Shown: positions 45,736 to 58,776, numbered from the stretch's first letter. The stretch is 64,000 bases of DNA from Ignelater luminosus (GCA_011009095.1 VTPC01000450.1:32936-96935); one strand, 5' to 3'. The notes: generated by a model not told the origin, from the letters alone. Translations and numbers: made by a program.

Positions 45736-46571
45736 CTTTATGGAATGAAGAAATAGATTTCCTGAAAAACAAAACACTAAATTATCACCATGCAATTATT
45801 CAGAAAACTGAAAATTAAATTCTTGAAGATTAGAAATATCCTTGGAGCCGGCCCTGGGTAATTTTATTAATTTATGCAATATACATTGAGCAACAGAATG
45901 TTAACCTTCGTTAAATTTCAAGTAGCGCATATAAAATTGGTTACGATCTAATAAAACTTACCTAGCAAAGTGAATGAATGTCACCTATAAACGCTATAAA
46001 CTCGACTAGCGCTTGTTTATCAATTTACATTCTCCAACTTGGAAAACTACCCAAACCAGGTTTTATACAAAATGCTTTTATTAGAACAGCTGAGACGGAA
46101 CGTGAATGGGAATAGCATTAAATATAGATCGCACAAATCTGTTTTGAAAAGTTGGTGACTTGGTGTTTGAAACGAGAACCACACGTATACATAAATAAGA
46201 TAAGATAAAGCATAACGACAACATACTCCCACAAACTTTTAATTATATTTAAGGTTGTCTAGTGCATAAAAAACTCCTTCGGTGACTAGAAAACTCTATT
46301 TTACTATTACTATAGTAATATTTTCTTAAAATGTGTTTTGCAACGGGGAAAAAGAAATTTTAATACAATTTGGAATTTGAGCTCTGATTAATCAAAAAAT
46401 TGTCTCTATTTTATTTTAATTTTTATAGCATCAAAGTTTAAAGTGCAATAAGCATAATCAGTAGGAATTCTTATGTTATCTATAATTGATTATTTATTAT
46501 TACTGGTCATTCTCATTATTATTGCAACTAACTCTTATCAAGAATATTTATCAATGTATAAAATTGTAGTA
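45736..46571. other. Upstream of D2HGDH-B
   Basis: Promoter of D2HGDH-B by position. A GGAGCCGGCCCTGGG at 45844-45858 resembles one hAT-type terminus. Nothing else recognised. Confidence 0.4.
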
Positions 46572-46752
46572 CAGTGCATTTTTTTATTATAGAATTCAGA
46601 GTAGGCCATAACTTAAATTTCTATAACAGTGTATATGACATTTAGGCTGTTCTCACTAAAAACGTTACCAAGTCATCCACAGTGCATATTTTTTGTAAAC
46701 TGTAAAAATGAACTTAAAGCACAGCCTATTCTGAATTTAAAAAAATGCACTG
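46572..46752. mobile_element. Tc1/mariner-type MITE, 181 bp, TA target duplication
   Basis: Left end CAGTGCATTTTTTTATTATA and right end AAAAAAATGCACTG are inverted repeats. The similarity continues about 45 bp inward (GAATTCAGAGTAGGCC against the complement of the segment around CAGCCTATTCTGAATT). TA flanks both ends. Non-coding. Confidence 0.85.
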
Positions 46753-47937
46753 TAGCTTCAAAAGCACTTAATATTAATTAGCCTAGTTCAGTGAAGTATA
46801 AAACCACATAAAAGGATTTTTTAATACTAAATCAAGGACGCGAGATACGACTTTAATACCGATATTTATTTAGTAACTTGAATAAAAATCACTGCTTTAA
46901 GCGGCAACCAGTGTCGTCTCAACTGGGGGAGACGGTAAACCAAGAAAGATTACACTGCACTACTTGAACACTCTGTATAACGCCAGGGAATAGTCTTAAT
47001 TTAAATAGAAGGTGTAAAAGAAACAGATCAAAATGGTATATCAGCCTATAATTATAAAAATGTATCGAAATATACACAAGTGTTTCAGAATGTTTAGACA
47101 TAGCTGTTGGGTGCGAAATACTTGTAATTCTTTTCTTTTATATTGGATATATAAGATGCAAGAAAATACAGTGATACCAGCCTATAATAGTGATCCTGCG
47201 TTATCTTTCAAAATTGTCTGATTTAATTCAATATATGTTGTATTGATTTGAGATGAATACTATAACTTCAATATTCAGTGAAAAGATACTTAAATTTTTG
47301 CGTGTATACATTTCAAATATATAAACCAATAAGACCATGACGGAAACTGTAGGATGCAACCAATATAATATCCGCGTATGTAGAATGTAATATCAGCGTA
47401 TAGGGTAATACGGAAGAACTATTGGGGATCAGAATTGTACCAACAAACAATGTTCTCTCTAAGGTGTTTAAAAAATTAGCGCACAAAGATAATACATTCG
47501 CGCACAGTAATACTCAAATTCAAAAAGATTTATTTTTCTTTGCTGACGCGCTAACGATCAGACTGCGTATGGCGTACGTGTATACCCCCATTCCCAGGCC
47601 GGCGGCGAGTCGACGACGTCCGTCTATGCAACATCGTTGCATGTTGTCGACTTTTTGGAACTATCCGCTGATATCGTATGAATCGAATTGGCGAAATGGC
47701 GTACAGATTACTTCGATTTTACAGAAATTGCACAGACAAGAAAATTGCGCACTATAGTTAGTAAAACTTAAAGGGAACATTGCCAACAACAACAATTTGG
47801 AATTTATAAACAAACTTAGATTTATACAAAAAGGGAATTACAGTTATTTTGTTTTTAATAAAACAACTCAACGCCCAAATGGCTGGCGCCCAACAGAGTC
47901 GCGCTCAAACGACCAGATCCCCAACTGTTCTATTATA
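46753..47937. other. Intergenic, nothing recognised
   Basis: AT-rich, apart from a GC-richer patch at about 47540-47650 containing palindromic runs (CATCGTTGCATG). An open frame at 47422-47757 looks spurious. Confidence 0.4.
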
Positions 47938-49061
47938 AGGACTGTCTCGTAAAGTTTTGCACGGTTTTTGTACACCTGAATTTGTGAGTCAAGTAAATGC
48001 AGATTCATTGTAAAATTGAGATTGTGATTGGTGACGTATATATTGTAGGTTAGAACATGTTTAATATAATTAACATGTCGCAGTGGCAAATATGACGTCA
48101 AGACGTGTGGAAGTGCCACGTGAAATCTTGCGCGTTTATGCGGAAAATCCGCACAAATCATATTCTCTCATCGCTAAGGACGTGAAATCAAATAGGTGGA
48201 CTGTAAAACGCACAATAGACAATTTTAAAGTGAATCAGACGACACAAGAAAAACCCCTAAACGAACTTGCAAACAGGAAAATACGGCTATAAAGCGATCA
48301 AAGTTACTGTATGCTCTCTTGGTGAACGCATCTTACAAATGCTTAATAATGTATGATGAATCCTATTTTAAATACGATTTGAATACATTACCAGGCCCGC
48401 AATTTTACAATGTAATGGATAAGGAAAATGTTCCCAATAAAATAAGACGAATTGCTGTAGACAAATTTGGTGCCAAGGTACTTGTGTGGCAGGCTATTTG
48501 CCAATGTGGCTTTCGCAGTAAACCTTTTTTTGCCAAAGGCACGATTAATAGTAAAATTTATGTTCCTGAATGCTTGAAGAACCGATTATTGCCATTTGTC
48601 AGAAAACATACTAAAGAGGTACTATTTCGGTCAGATTTAGCAACGGCACATTATGCTAAAAGTACACTGCAGTGGCTAGAGAACCATCATATACCCTACG
48701 TCCCTAAACATCCAAATCCGTCTAACACCCCAGAACTTCGCCCTATTGAGAGATACTGGGCTTTAGTAAAAAATGTGTTAAGGAAGACAGGAAAAGCTAC
48801 TAAATCCCTTCAAGAATTCTCCCGGAACTGGACAGAGGGCAGCAGAAAAGTGACACCTCAAACAGTGCAGCACTTAATGGAAGGTGTGAAGAAAAAGGTG
48901 CGGTTATTTAGTAGAAAACCATCGATCAGTGACCACTAAATATTGTTAGGGTATTATTGAGTTACTATAAATATAGCAGAAATATAATCTTTTTGAATTT
49001 ACATTTTCTTTGTATTATTAGCTTGAGTCTAAAACCGTGCAAAACTTTACGAAACGGTCCT
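47938..49061 (+). mobile_element. Tc1/mariner superfamily transposon, DD37E type, 1124 bp, full-length ends
   Basis: The terminal inverted repeats AGGACTGTCTCGTAAAGTTT... and (reverse complement of the right end) AGGACCGTTTCGTAAAGTTT... continue through GCACGGTTTT with two mismatches in about 32 bp. TA flanks both ends (47936-47937 and 49062-49063). The interior is the broken transposase described separately. Because the ends are intact, this copy could in principle be mobilised in trans. Confidence 0.92.
48092..48939 (+). pseudogene. DD37E transposase, broken by internal deletion/frameshift
   Basis: The first frame (48092-48292) encodes an N-terminal helix-turn-helix part (REILRVYAENPHKSY, AKDVKSNRWTVKRTI) and ends at a stop. 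The second frame (48319-48939, different phase) encodes the catalytic core: MYDESYF with the first Asp, LVWQAICQCGF, FRSDLATAHYAKS with the second Asp, and TPELRPIERYWALVK with the Glu. Counting from the second Asp to the Glu gives 37 residues between, i.e. DD37E, as in the ITmD37E group known from mosquitoes. The stretch joining the DNA-binding and catalytic parts is missing. A complete relative would be about 330-350 aa. Confidence 0.88.
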
Positions 49062-50109
49062 TAAAAAAATACTTACAACTTCAAACCGAGACTGCTAGAT
49101 TCCAATGGCTCAGCCCAAGGAGGAACTCAATCGGTTCACAACAATTGCAGTTTGTTTCCTTAGTAAAAAACACACCGCAGCGAACAATTATATTCAGCAC
49201 TTAACAGGCTACTCAAGAATATCAAGAAATGCAATTCCCCGACTTTTCTGTTTTCTGGCCTATTTCTTAGAAAAGTTCCATACTCAGCAAATTGACAGAG
49301 AGAAACCATTCTAATTAATAAGAAATTTTCATTTTGAGAAAGGTCAAAACATTGATAGCAGTCCTAACTAGCTACTGCATTTACTGCAGAACTTTTAATT
49401 TCCATTTAAAATTCAAAACCTTTACTTTAGGTATCAGAGAGTAGTTAATTAAAACTAACTAGTTAGTATCACTCTTATAACTGACAGAACTAGTAAGGAA
49501 TTGATAAAATCAAATCGAAATGTTGTTACTTCAGTCCATCTTTCATCAGTTAATGTATTATATGAACATTCTATGAAAGCAGATAACAAATAGAAAAATC
49601 GATGAAATGGAAAAAGATAAGAAACGAATGAAATCAAATCGTGATCACAGGTGAGTTGAAACCAAAGTACGAAATGTAACAGCAGAACATAAGCAAAAGG
49701 AAAAAATTAGAAAAAAATGAAAAGCAAAAAGTAAACATAATACAAGGTGAAATAGTTGACTAAAAAGGAGACCAAATAGAAAACCATGGGAAAGAGAAAA
49801 AAAGAAAAAGATTGGTAGATGATGGATTGACCAAAAAAGAAAAGTAAAAGAAAGCAAAACCAAAGACAGACTATGCAAATTAAAAGATTTAGAAGTAAAT
49901 AAAGAAGACGAGAATGAGTGAGTAAGAAACTGATGGAGAAAACACAGCAAATGGTAAGCAAAACAAGATTAGAGAATAAAAAAAGAGAGCATTGAGAAAG
50001 AAGGCACGTGAAGACAATAATTAAACATTGCAGTGGAAGAAAGAAGGTAAGAGATAAATACATGTAAAGAACGTTTTTGGCCGTGTGTAACGTAACCTTG
50101 CGTTACATA
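49062..50109. other. Intergenic with purine-rich stretch
   Basis: From about 49570 to 50060 the plus strand is strikingly purine-rich (long AAAGAGA/GAAAAAG runs with few pyrimidines). It reads Lys/Glu-rich in one frame with several stops and Phe/Leu/Ser-rich on the other strand. No family match; probably a decayed simple-sequence expansion. Confidence 0.4.
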
Positions 50110-50709
50110 TACAGTACGCGAGAAAAGTCTGGAATAAATTCATTATTTGTGAAAGCGTGCAATCCTCGGACACGTCGATTTTTTTTTCTTGCGCAGATTT
50201 TCATATACACATTGTATAAATGGCGTTGCTCAAGTTCCGGATATGACGTCATCGATGATTTTTTTAAATAGCAACAGTATGTTTTTTTTGGTGGAATCTT
50301 GTAGATCAGCTCTTCCTGATTACGGCAATATAACATACTTATACCTTTATGTTACAAATAAAGACTAGAAAAATTAATCAAGTATTTATTATAATGGAAA
50401 TTCTAGGTTGTATAAAAAATGCTACTGCACTCAGAATAACATTTGTAGACGTAGGCTATATCTTACAAACAAAACAAAAAACAAAAAAACCACAGAAACA
50501 AAAAAAAACAAAATACAAAAAAAACAAAATTTTGCTATTTAAGAAAATCATCGATGACGTCATATCCGGAACTTGAGCAACGCCATCTATACAATTTGTA
50601 AATGAAAATGTACACAAGAAAAAAAGAAAATCGACGTGTCCGATGATATTGCTTATTAAAGCACGCTTTCACAAATAATGAATTTATTCTACTTTTCTCG
50701 TGCACTGTA
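50110..50709. mobile_element. Long-TIR element, 600 bp, ~170 bp arms
   Basis: The left arm (ACAGTACGCGAGAAAAGTC, TTCATTATTTGTGAAAGC, CGACACGTCGATTTT on transformed strands, GGCGTTGCTCAAGTTCCGG, ATGACGTCATCGATGATTTT) is nearly the reverse complement of 50536-50709. TA flanks both ends, which suggests the Tc1/mariner superfamily. The 260 bp centre is A-rich and non-coding. Frames read in the two arms are mirror copies of each other. Confidence 0.85.
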
Positions 50710-50734
50710 TAATGACTCTTGTATGACAAAGACG

Positions 50735-51650
50735 CTACTGGTCTTAAGCCGGTTAAACTCAATGGGTGGCCTTGAGTGAGGATAAGAAGGAATTATACAT
50801 TCAATAAAACACAAAAATATATAATTAATACATATAATAAGGGCGCCAGTTTTTCCAAAAGAAAAGCATACAATCTACCAAAAATTTTTGACAATTCCAA
50901 AAAGCAGTTAATAATAAGTAAGGCAATTAAAAAAACTAATATTAGCAAAGTTAAATTTAATAATAAAATTTTAAATAAATTTTTAAATAATAATAATAAA
51001 TTATCAAACAATCAGTAAAATGTTTAATCTAAATCTTCAAGAAATACCCTATAAATAAGTTAAATCTTATCACTTAAAACATTCGCTTTATTTAAAAATC
51101 AAAATTTGTACATAAAATTTCTTAAACAGAGAAATTCATAAATATACATAAGAAATTTTGAACCAGAAACTTATGAAACGCTAAGAGTGGAAAAAACAGA
51201 CTTACCACGATCCGATACCTCGAATCTACAGCGCTGTAATTAGGGACAGATAGAATCTGAAGCAAACTACACGAAAAACCAACACCTCTTAACACACGCT
51301 TCCTAAGTTTTAATTTGATTTAGACAAACAAAAATAATTACGAAAAAAATTTTGAAACAGCTGTTAAAACACTATCAACTTCGACTCAATGCATTTAAGT
51401 GAATTAAGATAAAATACAAAAACGAAAAATATATAGATTAGATTAAAATTTAATAAATCTAAATTGTAGAAATTCAAAAGAATAATGGCCATGTTGATAA
51501 AGTAGTACTAGCTCCTAAGATGTACACCAGATATACAGGCACTTCATCCTTCACGGATCGACTAGCAATTCCACTTGGAACGAAAACTAAAATCTACACC
51601 AGATAACTTGATCGGGAGTAGAACGGAAACTGCGAGGTTGCGAAATCCTC
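50735..51650. repeat. Dispersed repeat, copy 2 (family also at 2.56-3.42 kb)
   Basis: Same block order and orientation as the first copy: AAACTCAATGGGTGGCCTTGA near 50755, CAGCGCTGTAA near 51230, ACGCTTCCTAAGTTTT near 51295, and CTTGATCGGGAGTAGAACGG near 51609. The open frame at 51562-51918 (minus) starts in this repeat and has no known domain. Confidence 0.65.
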
Positions 51651-54570
51651 CACAGAGACTAAAATATCTTTCTACGGTGCGAAGAAAATCTTCATAAAAC
51701 AACCCCAATGAAACAAAAAATCTCCCATTAGACCAACAAAGCAAAAACAAAACCCACTTACCCTTTCTGGATTTGAGGCTTGTCACAAAACTCAGGGAAA
51801 TTGATGCACTCCTGTCACAAATACCGAAGCGAAACTGCCTAGAAGAAAACTTCCGCTCTACCAAGTCTTTCCTGCGCGGGGCGGATCTTAATTCACCTCC
51901 GAGGCAAGCTCCCTCCAACGGAAATCCCGGATCTCGAAAATTGAATATTTAAATAATTAACAGGAGACTTGCAGATAAAATTTCTGACAACCCACAACAT
52001 GATTAAGTATAGCAATATTAAGTCACAATCTGAAAGATCCCACCTCCTTCAAAGATATAATTGTAAATTATAATTAAGAAAAAAAAATGAAACCAAATAA
52101 ACTTACAAATGAGGTGGTATAGAAATCTTAACTTCAATTCATTTTGGCTAAAACAAAAACAAAAGATCAACCACACCTGGGCCTATCTTTAGAGAAATTA
52201 ACAAGTAAAAAATGGTAGAAAAGATCCAAGAGAGATAAAATACGGAAAGCAGCGGAGGAGAAGAAAATGTACTTACTTAGTTAGTCCATATCCCTGTTTA
52301 CCTTTAGGTGTAGGAAAGAACAGTATTTGACAAGGAAGACTGGAAATAATACTTTGTTACGAGAATGATTCGCAAAAGTCCAACGAAGACAGTAAGAGAA
52401 AAGTTGTCCAGTATTTTCGAATTCAATTTATATATTTCGTGTTTTCTCATAAAAGTTTCTGATTGTTTACATCTTTATTGAAAAACGAATAAAAATTCTT
52501 TTTCAACCTTAATGATACTTAATTCAAAACAAAAGACGATTAAAAATAACATTTTGATTATTACCAGCAAAACATTTATAAAAAGCAGCATATCAACCGG
52601 AATCTCATTAAACTTGCACCACGAAAGGGTTAACTGAATGAACGAGGGTTTATCCAATCAAATTGGTGCGTCATGCGGAATAATTTTCACCAAGAAATCG
52701 TTAGATTGCAGCAGCAACAAAATCGACCTTCGCACTTTCATGCTTGAATAACACTTTTAATTATATGGGGTGTGATTGAATAAAAATGATGTAAATTGTT
52801 TAGAAAAACAGACTTGAAACGCTTTGCTTTGTTTTTCTTGTAGTTATTTCAGTATGTATGTAGTGTTGGTGTAATCTTCTGCAAATATGATTTGCATTCT
52901 GCAATTCAATTAATGGTAATGCACACACATATTGTAAAAATGGGATTACACTGTCACAACATATTCCAGAATATATTTTGTGTAATAGCTGCAATGGTTT
53001 TTGCATTTAGCAAAAGCCCAACTCTCTATTTTTTCATTTCATTAATAATTTTTTCCGTAAGATATTTTAAAACATTTTAATGCCCAAAAAACATTTTATG
53101 AAAAGTTATTGTAAATCGTATAGCTTATCTAAAGTTATATCATCTTTCTAAAATCCGAATCTAACCTAACAGGCCCAGCTGCTATTCGGTCTTTGACCTT
53201 TGATGGCTTATAGTTATACACTTTATACGATTAGGTAGTTTTTCTTTAGGATTCAGAAGTGGTAGCTAGCGGTGCACTCGTATTTGTGGTATGAGTGACA
53301 ACGCTCGGCGTGATTGATTTTGCACCAGTTCGACGACGGAACCGACTCGCAGATCCTTCTACAGTTTTCTCCGAGCCGACCAGGTTCTACAAATCGTATG
53401 AAGTCACAAGTTTGCTATCAAACCCATTATATCCTATCTCTCGACCGAGGGCAGCGTTCACCTCACCCAAATAACCAAATTACAATTAGGCCAAAAAGGT
53501 ATAAGCCTACAGTGGCCTGGAACAGCAGTAGAAACAATCATGATTTTGACTTGACTCGAGGATGTAGAATCTCAAGATATCATGAAGAATGCGAGCCAGG
53601 CTCAACAGGACAAACTTTGGAGTCTTGAAGAAGTCAAATGATCGAGTGGATTTTTTAAGGGCATCTAATCTAAATAATCATTCTTCAAAGTATAAACCAA
53701 ACGAGAAGAATCCTTTAAGGGGTGGTTACTTTTTGTAACTTAAGTCATTTGAAAAATGAAAATGTGAAAAATAATTCAACACACCTGATGTTATTTCCAT
53801 GTTCGTCAGACAAGTTTCAGTTAGTCACTTTTCACAAAAATCAGATTTTTGAAGTCTGAAGTCCCTGTAACAGCATTTGTTAAAAATATAACCACCATAA
53901 AAAATTAGAGCAGAAATAAGGCTGTGATTTCAGTGGCTTATCTATTTAACCAGCAGCAGGCAGATTTACTAATGATGCAACTGTTTCCTACCAACTTTTA
54001 CCACAACGGGGATGACCTCACCTAGAAACAAGCAAAGCAGGCGATCACAACAACATAGCACTGGGAAGACCCACAAAGTAGAAAATCCAAGTACAGTCGA
54101 CAACATAATGCATATATCGTAATTCATTCAGAGCAGAGTATCAAAGAATTAATCTTACCTCCGTGATCCTTACGTCCATTATTCCAGCAGATCATAGAAG
54201 AAATCGATACTTGGTTTCTTTTAACAATAGAGAAGCGCCAAATACTAGGAAAAACCAAGCACAATTAAACTATTTAAAAACTGAAGTTGAAATATCCGTG
54301 AAAAGGTTCAACCAGAAAGTTGTACAAGATTTGCACCAAGAAAAATTTAAAGTGTCTAAAAGGTTAAAAAAAGGGAAAATGGAAAAACTGTCCTGTCCTA
54401 AAAAAATAATATTCCTTGCTCAAGATCAGTGTTTCTCAAATGGTACTGTATGAGGGCAAGGTTAATGCTCACGAATTTTGATATCGTGTACAATCGAAGA
54501 GGTATAGAATATTTATTACAGTGGTGGTTTGCTTTGATGGTGGGATATCATTTGGAAATACCCTCTTACT
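51651..54570. other. Intergenic, no gene recognised
   Basis: Several open frames of 60-105 codons (for example 53314-53628 and 54163-54453 plus) show no family resemblance and no splice context. Possibly decayed mobile-element sequence. Confidence 0.4.
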
Positions 54571-54574
54571 GCAT

Positions 54575-55854
54575 ATACAAGGTGTTCGACAATTGGCGGG
54601 ACAGTTTCACGCAGAAAGATTTCCCGACTAAAACTGAGCAGAAAAGTCCTGTACGAAAATGTTCGTGGATGTCTCGTCTTTCGTCACGAGCCAGTCAAAT
54701 TCTAAAACTTTGAATTTTAGTGAACTGAGAATTGATACTTTCCGCAAAAATCTTATTATTGGTAATATTGTACAAGCACTCTGAGCCGACTCGTATTTGA
54801 AATTTTTTATTCGATACATTATCACTGTCAATCAGTATTATCATTCCGAATTTGTCGTAATTTTAGTTTCCCATCGGAATCATTCATTGGTAAGCAATAG
54901 AGTTTAGTTTCAACGAATATGCTGCTATATAATGGCTTTATGGGGTTTGCGAAGGAAATGGTAATGCCGCGAAAGCTGAATACTCGAAATTTCCAAATTG
55001 TCGTCGAGCGTCAGCAAACGTATTTAGAAGACAGGTCAAACGATACGGAACCGAATTAATACTAGTGCTCGTCTTAACCCTGAACAAAAAGAATAAATTT
55101 TACAAAGTGTTTCTGAAGAACCTGGACGCAGTACAAGAGGAGTTGCTCGTCGATTTAATATTCTCAGTAATTTCACATTGCATAATGTTCTAAAAGCAGA
55201 TCCTTTATATCCGTACCACTTTCGTACTGTTCAGTCGTTCAGTCACCTAATGATTATCAAAGTTGCATTAACTACTGCGACAGGTCGACTGAACTAAAAT
55301 TTCCATACGCAAATATTGTGGACTGATGAAGCCATTTTTTCAAGAGACAACATTTTTAATTGTCACAATATGCATCACGAAAATTCACATTGCAGGAGAC
55401 GGTCTAGGGACCAGGCCATATTCTCTTTAAATGTTTGGATGGGAGTACTAGCAGCCAACATTATTGGACCTGACTTTTTACTACAACGCCTGAATAGAAA
55501 AATTTATTTTCAATTCGTTAATGAACTTATAGACGATTTTCCTCTCAATCTGGAAAATGATGTCGCACCAGTTCATTATGCCTATATGGTTGAACGAGAA
55601 TTTTCGGCAGCGTTGAATAGGTCGTAATGATCTTATATCGTGGCCACCACGGTCCCCTGATTTAAATCTTTTGGATTTTTTCATCTGGGCTTTTCTAAAG
55701 GAAAAGGTTTACCAAACACCTCCAGAAAATCTACAAAACCTGCAAACACAAATAATGGACAGTGTAAAACTAATTACTCCACAAACGCTTCGAATGTTCA
55801 TGAGCGCTTTGACATTTCTCCATTATTTTGATTAAACTGTGGTGATGAAATACT
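54575..55854 (+). pseudogene. Decayed mariner-like transposase element
   Basis: The clearest part is 55310-55627, reading ILWTDEAIFSRDNIFNCHN, then FSLNVWMGVLAANIIGP. It continues at 55625-55834 as SWPPRSPDLNLLDFFIWAFL then KEKVYQTPPENLQNLQ. This is the WTDEAxF ... VNVWxGxxxxxxIGP ... WPPRSPDLxxLDFFxWGxLK signature of a widespread insect Tc1/mariner-superfamily transposase ending in a third Asp rather than Glu. The central QHDGAPxH block is destroyed, and upstream coding at 54950-55240 is scattered over frames with stops. The left edge at 54579 (CAAGGTGTTCGACAATTGGC) resembles the border of such elements; both borders are uncertain. Confidence 0.75.
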
Positions 55855-57959
55855 CAAACCAAACCCAAACAAATTTCAGATGAACTTTTTGCAACACTCT
55901 TACATCAACCAAAAATCTACTCCGATGTCTGCAAACCCAATCCAAACAAGACTATGTTGCATATCCGTAACTAATAAGTATCAACTAACAACACAAAAAC
56001 AAAACGAGTTTGCATCTGTTTCTCGGGAGGTTGGGGGTTGAATCCCTCCTAAATAAGACCTTACTATGGTAAACCTTTACAGATTAGAAAAGAAATTTCC
56101 TTTGGGTCCTATATCTGCCTGAAATTTTCTCTATGTCGTAGTGATTGCGAAGTACCTCGCTGTCCAAGAACTCTCAATTAGTCATAAGCTGACAGTACCT
56201 TAACATTGTTCAACAGCAAAGCATCGTTTTGATTGTACTGCATGAGTACACTTCAGTCTTATATATCGATATTTATACGTTTATATGATTCTATCTGCTT
56301 CAGATCCACCCAAATCCGGCCAGATCCCGTTCATAGAACGGCTTAGGATGAAGAGTGTAAAACTGGTGCAAATCTCTATATTCGAAAAACTCTTCCTTAT
56401 CCTATCGACAGAAAACTCAAAAAAATGAAGTATTCCTATCAAACTTCCAGCTTACCATCAGATCTAAATGACATCCCTGAAAGCATTCCGTTTTTACGTA
56501 AGTAAATCGTTTAACCAACAAATCCAATTCTCTAGCAAAAAATATTTTTCTACGAGGTGCTACATAACAGCTATTCTATATTATTCGCCCACTTCTTTGC
56601 TGGCGTCCTGGTTTACTTTTAGGTTTTGCAAACAAGCTTAACTTACCATAAAAATTCCATCTATTATTCACTTTCTATCCACGGACAAAAGAATTAGAAC
56701 TCTACAAGAGACAACGATGATGATGGTAGTAAGTAGAAATAGTTGAGACAGTGCTGCTTTATAAAGTGTTACAACGATGGTTTTTAAACCGATTTATGCG
56801 AAGTTCCGAAAGTTTGCATGGAGAATGCAGCAGTAGAAATGACTTAAGACTGTTATTCTATAAAAAGTAGTAATTATTAAGAACTAGCAACCTCAGAAAA
56901 AAATAGAACGTGACGTATTAGGAAGAGATTATTAGAAATTTGAGGATCTTTACCAAATATATGGGTTGATATGTTTTCTTTCCAAATAACAAAGTTATTT
57001 CCATTTTTTGGTTTTGTTTTGCAAAAACGCAGAATATAAAGATAAAAAAAACGAAAGACGAAATAATGAAAGAAACACCTCGGACTGAACAAACGAAAAA
57101 AGTCCTATATTATCATTATAGAATTCTTGAAATAAGAAATGTTGTCCTTATTCTCTAATAGTAGATAGATAGTAGCATAAGCACCTAACTTAATAATAAT
57201 GGAACAAAAGGTCAGCGACCATGACTTAGAAACAGCAGATTAAAATAGAACAAACAGAGCTGATGAAGGGGCCTGCGTACGGTTTTATTTTCAATCAAAA
57301 CATATTCGAAGCTATTTGACTTGAGAAATGTATCCCCAACTACTGCAATTAGTAAACGCAAAATTCAAGAAAACAAAAAAGAGAGAAAAAACTTTTTCAA
57401 CTTTTCATAATGTCCCCAAGCGCAGTTGTAAAAAGGTTCTGCAGTATATTTCTAGTCTACAAATTAACGACCCTTCTATTTTAGATAACTTCCTGACGAG
57501 TTCTTACGGCTTACAAAATTCACCTTGGTTTACAAGCTTCTTTAAACATTTTTTGCAACCAATATTTGATTTTATTTGAAAATGCTATTGGAAGTCTAAC
57601 CATATTTTCTGACTAGTGTCGCATTTATCCACCAGCAAACGACGATTTAAATGACTTTTATTTTGGTGAGTCACCTACAGAAAGGCGGTGGCGCAACCCA
57701 GTCGAATCGAGTCAAATCAGACTTTAGCGAAGACAAAGTTGGGCCGAGTTAAAAATGAATGAAATTTGTAGGACACGTCATATCAGTTTTGTCGTATCCT
57801 AGCTAATTCCTGCTACGTGAGAAATAAGCAAGTTGGAATTTCTATCGTTAAGAAATAAACCAAGAACTTACTAGATATATGACTCTATCAGTTGATACGT
57901 TAGCACTCCTTGCGGAAATAAAAATTTTCTTACGGTGTTCTTTAAATAATATTTTTGAA
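55855..57959. other. Intergenic, nothing recognised
   Basis: AT-rich sequence with short open frames only; no repeat ends or domains noted. Confidence 0.4.
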
Positions 57960-58625
57960 GACGTGATGCAAACCCTATCCGTTTGCTTGTTACGTGTTGT
58001 TAAGACCCCTACAGATCTAGGTTTTCACTACTCTAAACACTCGTACGTACTAAATAACCAACACGTTTTTATTTTGAAATTACGAATTACGTCATGCTAT
58101 TCAAAACCCAAAATAATCTTTAGATAATTCGTGCACTACGCTTTCTAGGAAAGGACAGGGTCGACTCAACACATTAGGCGCTTTAGACACGGTCATTCGT
58201 TAAAGGTCGCCAAAGTAGTATCGCGCTTCAGGTCTATTTCGAGGACAAAAGGAAACCTCAAATGCGACTGTTTCCGCTATCCAAAGGGTACCCCCATGAC
58301 TGCTTTGGAATTCAAGGGCCCAAAAACAATCTTTGCTTAAGGGCAACGACATGCTTTAAGCCGGCACTTGCGAAAGGATTATTTCGTGCGAGAAATTGGC
58401 AGAAACGAGAATGAACAACACTTACAATCAACGTTGACAGAGCCAAATCTGTAACTCTGAAAATTTACATTTGCGACTGTCTCTAAAGACGTGCTTTAAA
58501 CAGTTCAATGTATGTAATGATTCGAATCGCTTGGTATCGCTTTGTTTCAGTTGGTAGAAAATTGTCGCTACATTTCAGAGCGACTCGGCTGTGACATAAC
58601 CTATACAGCAATAGAACTTGTATGC

Positions 58626-58776
58626 GGGACGTATCCTGAGGGTACTATCATATTCGTTACAAATCATGTTTTTCATCCTTTATTAGTCTCTAGTCTTAAT
58701 TAATAAAGATGGAAAAATAAGATTTATAATTAATAAGAAAGAGACAGATTGTTGTATCCTCAAGGTGCACGTCGTC
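58626..58776. repeat. TIR repeat R3, copy 2
   Basis: Shares TTTTTCATCCTTTATTA, AAAGAGA and AAGGTGCACGTCGTC with 20541-20732 in the same orientation. It is shorter and more diverged, and the left end is less well preserved. Confidence 0.6.

Noticed and set aside
50103..50762. Frames of about 75 codons near 50.1-50.8 kb
   Set aside because: The two minus-strand frames are near-copies produced by the arms of the long-TIR element and have no known domain.
53314..54713. Frames of 94-104 codons as host genes
   Set aside because: No domain, no splice context, no conservation that I can judge; likely chance or decayed repeat.
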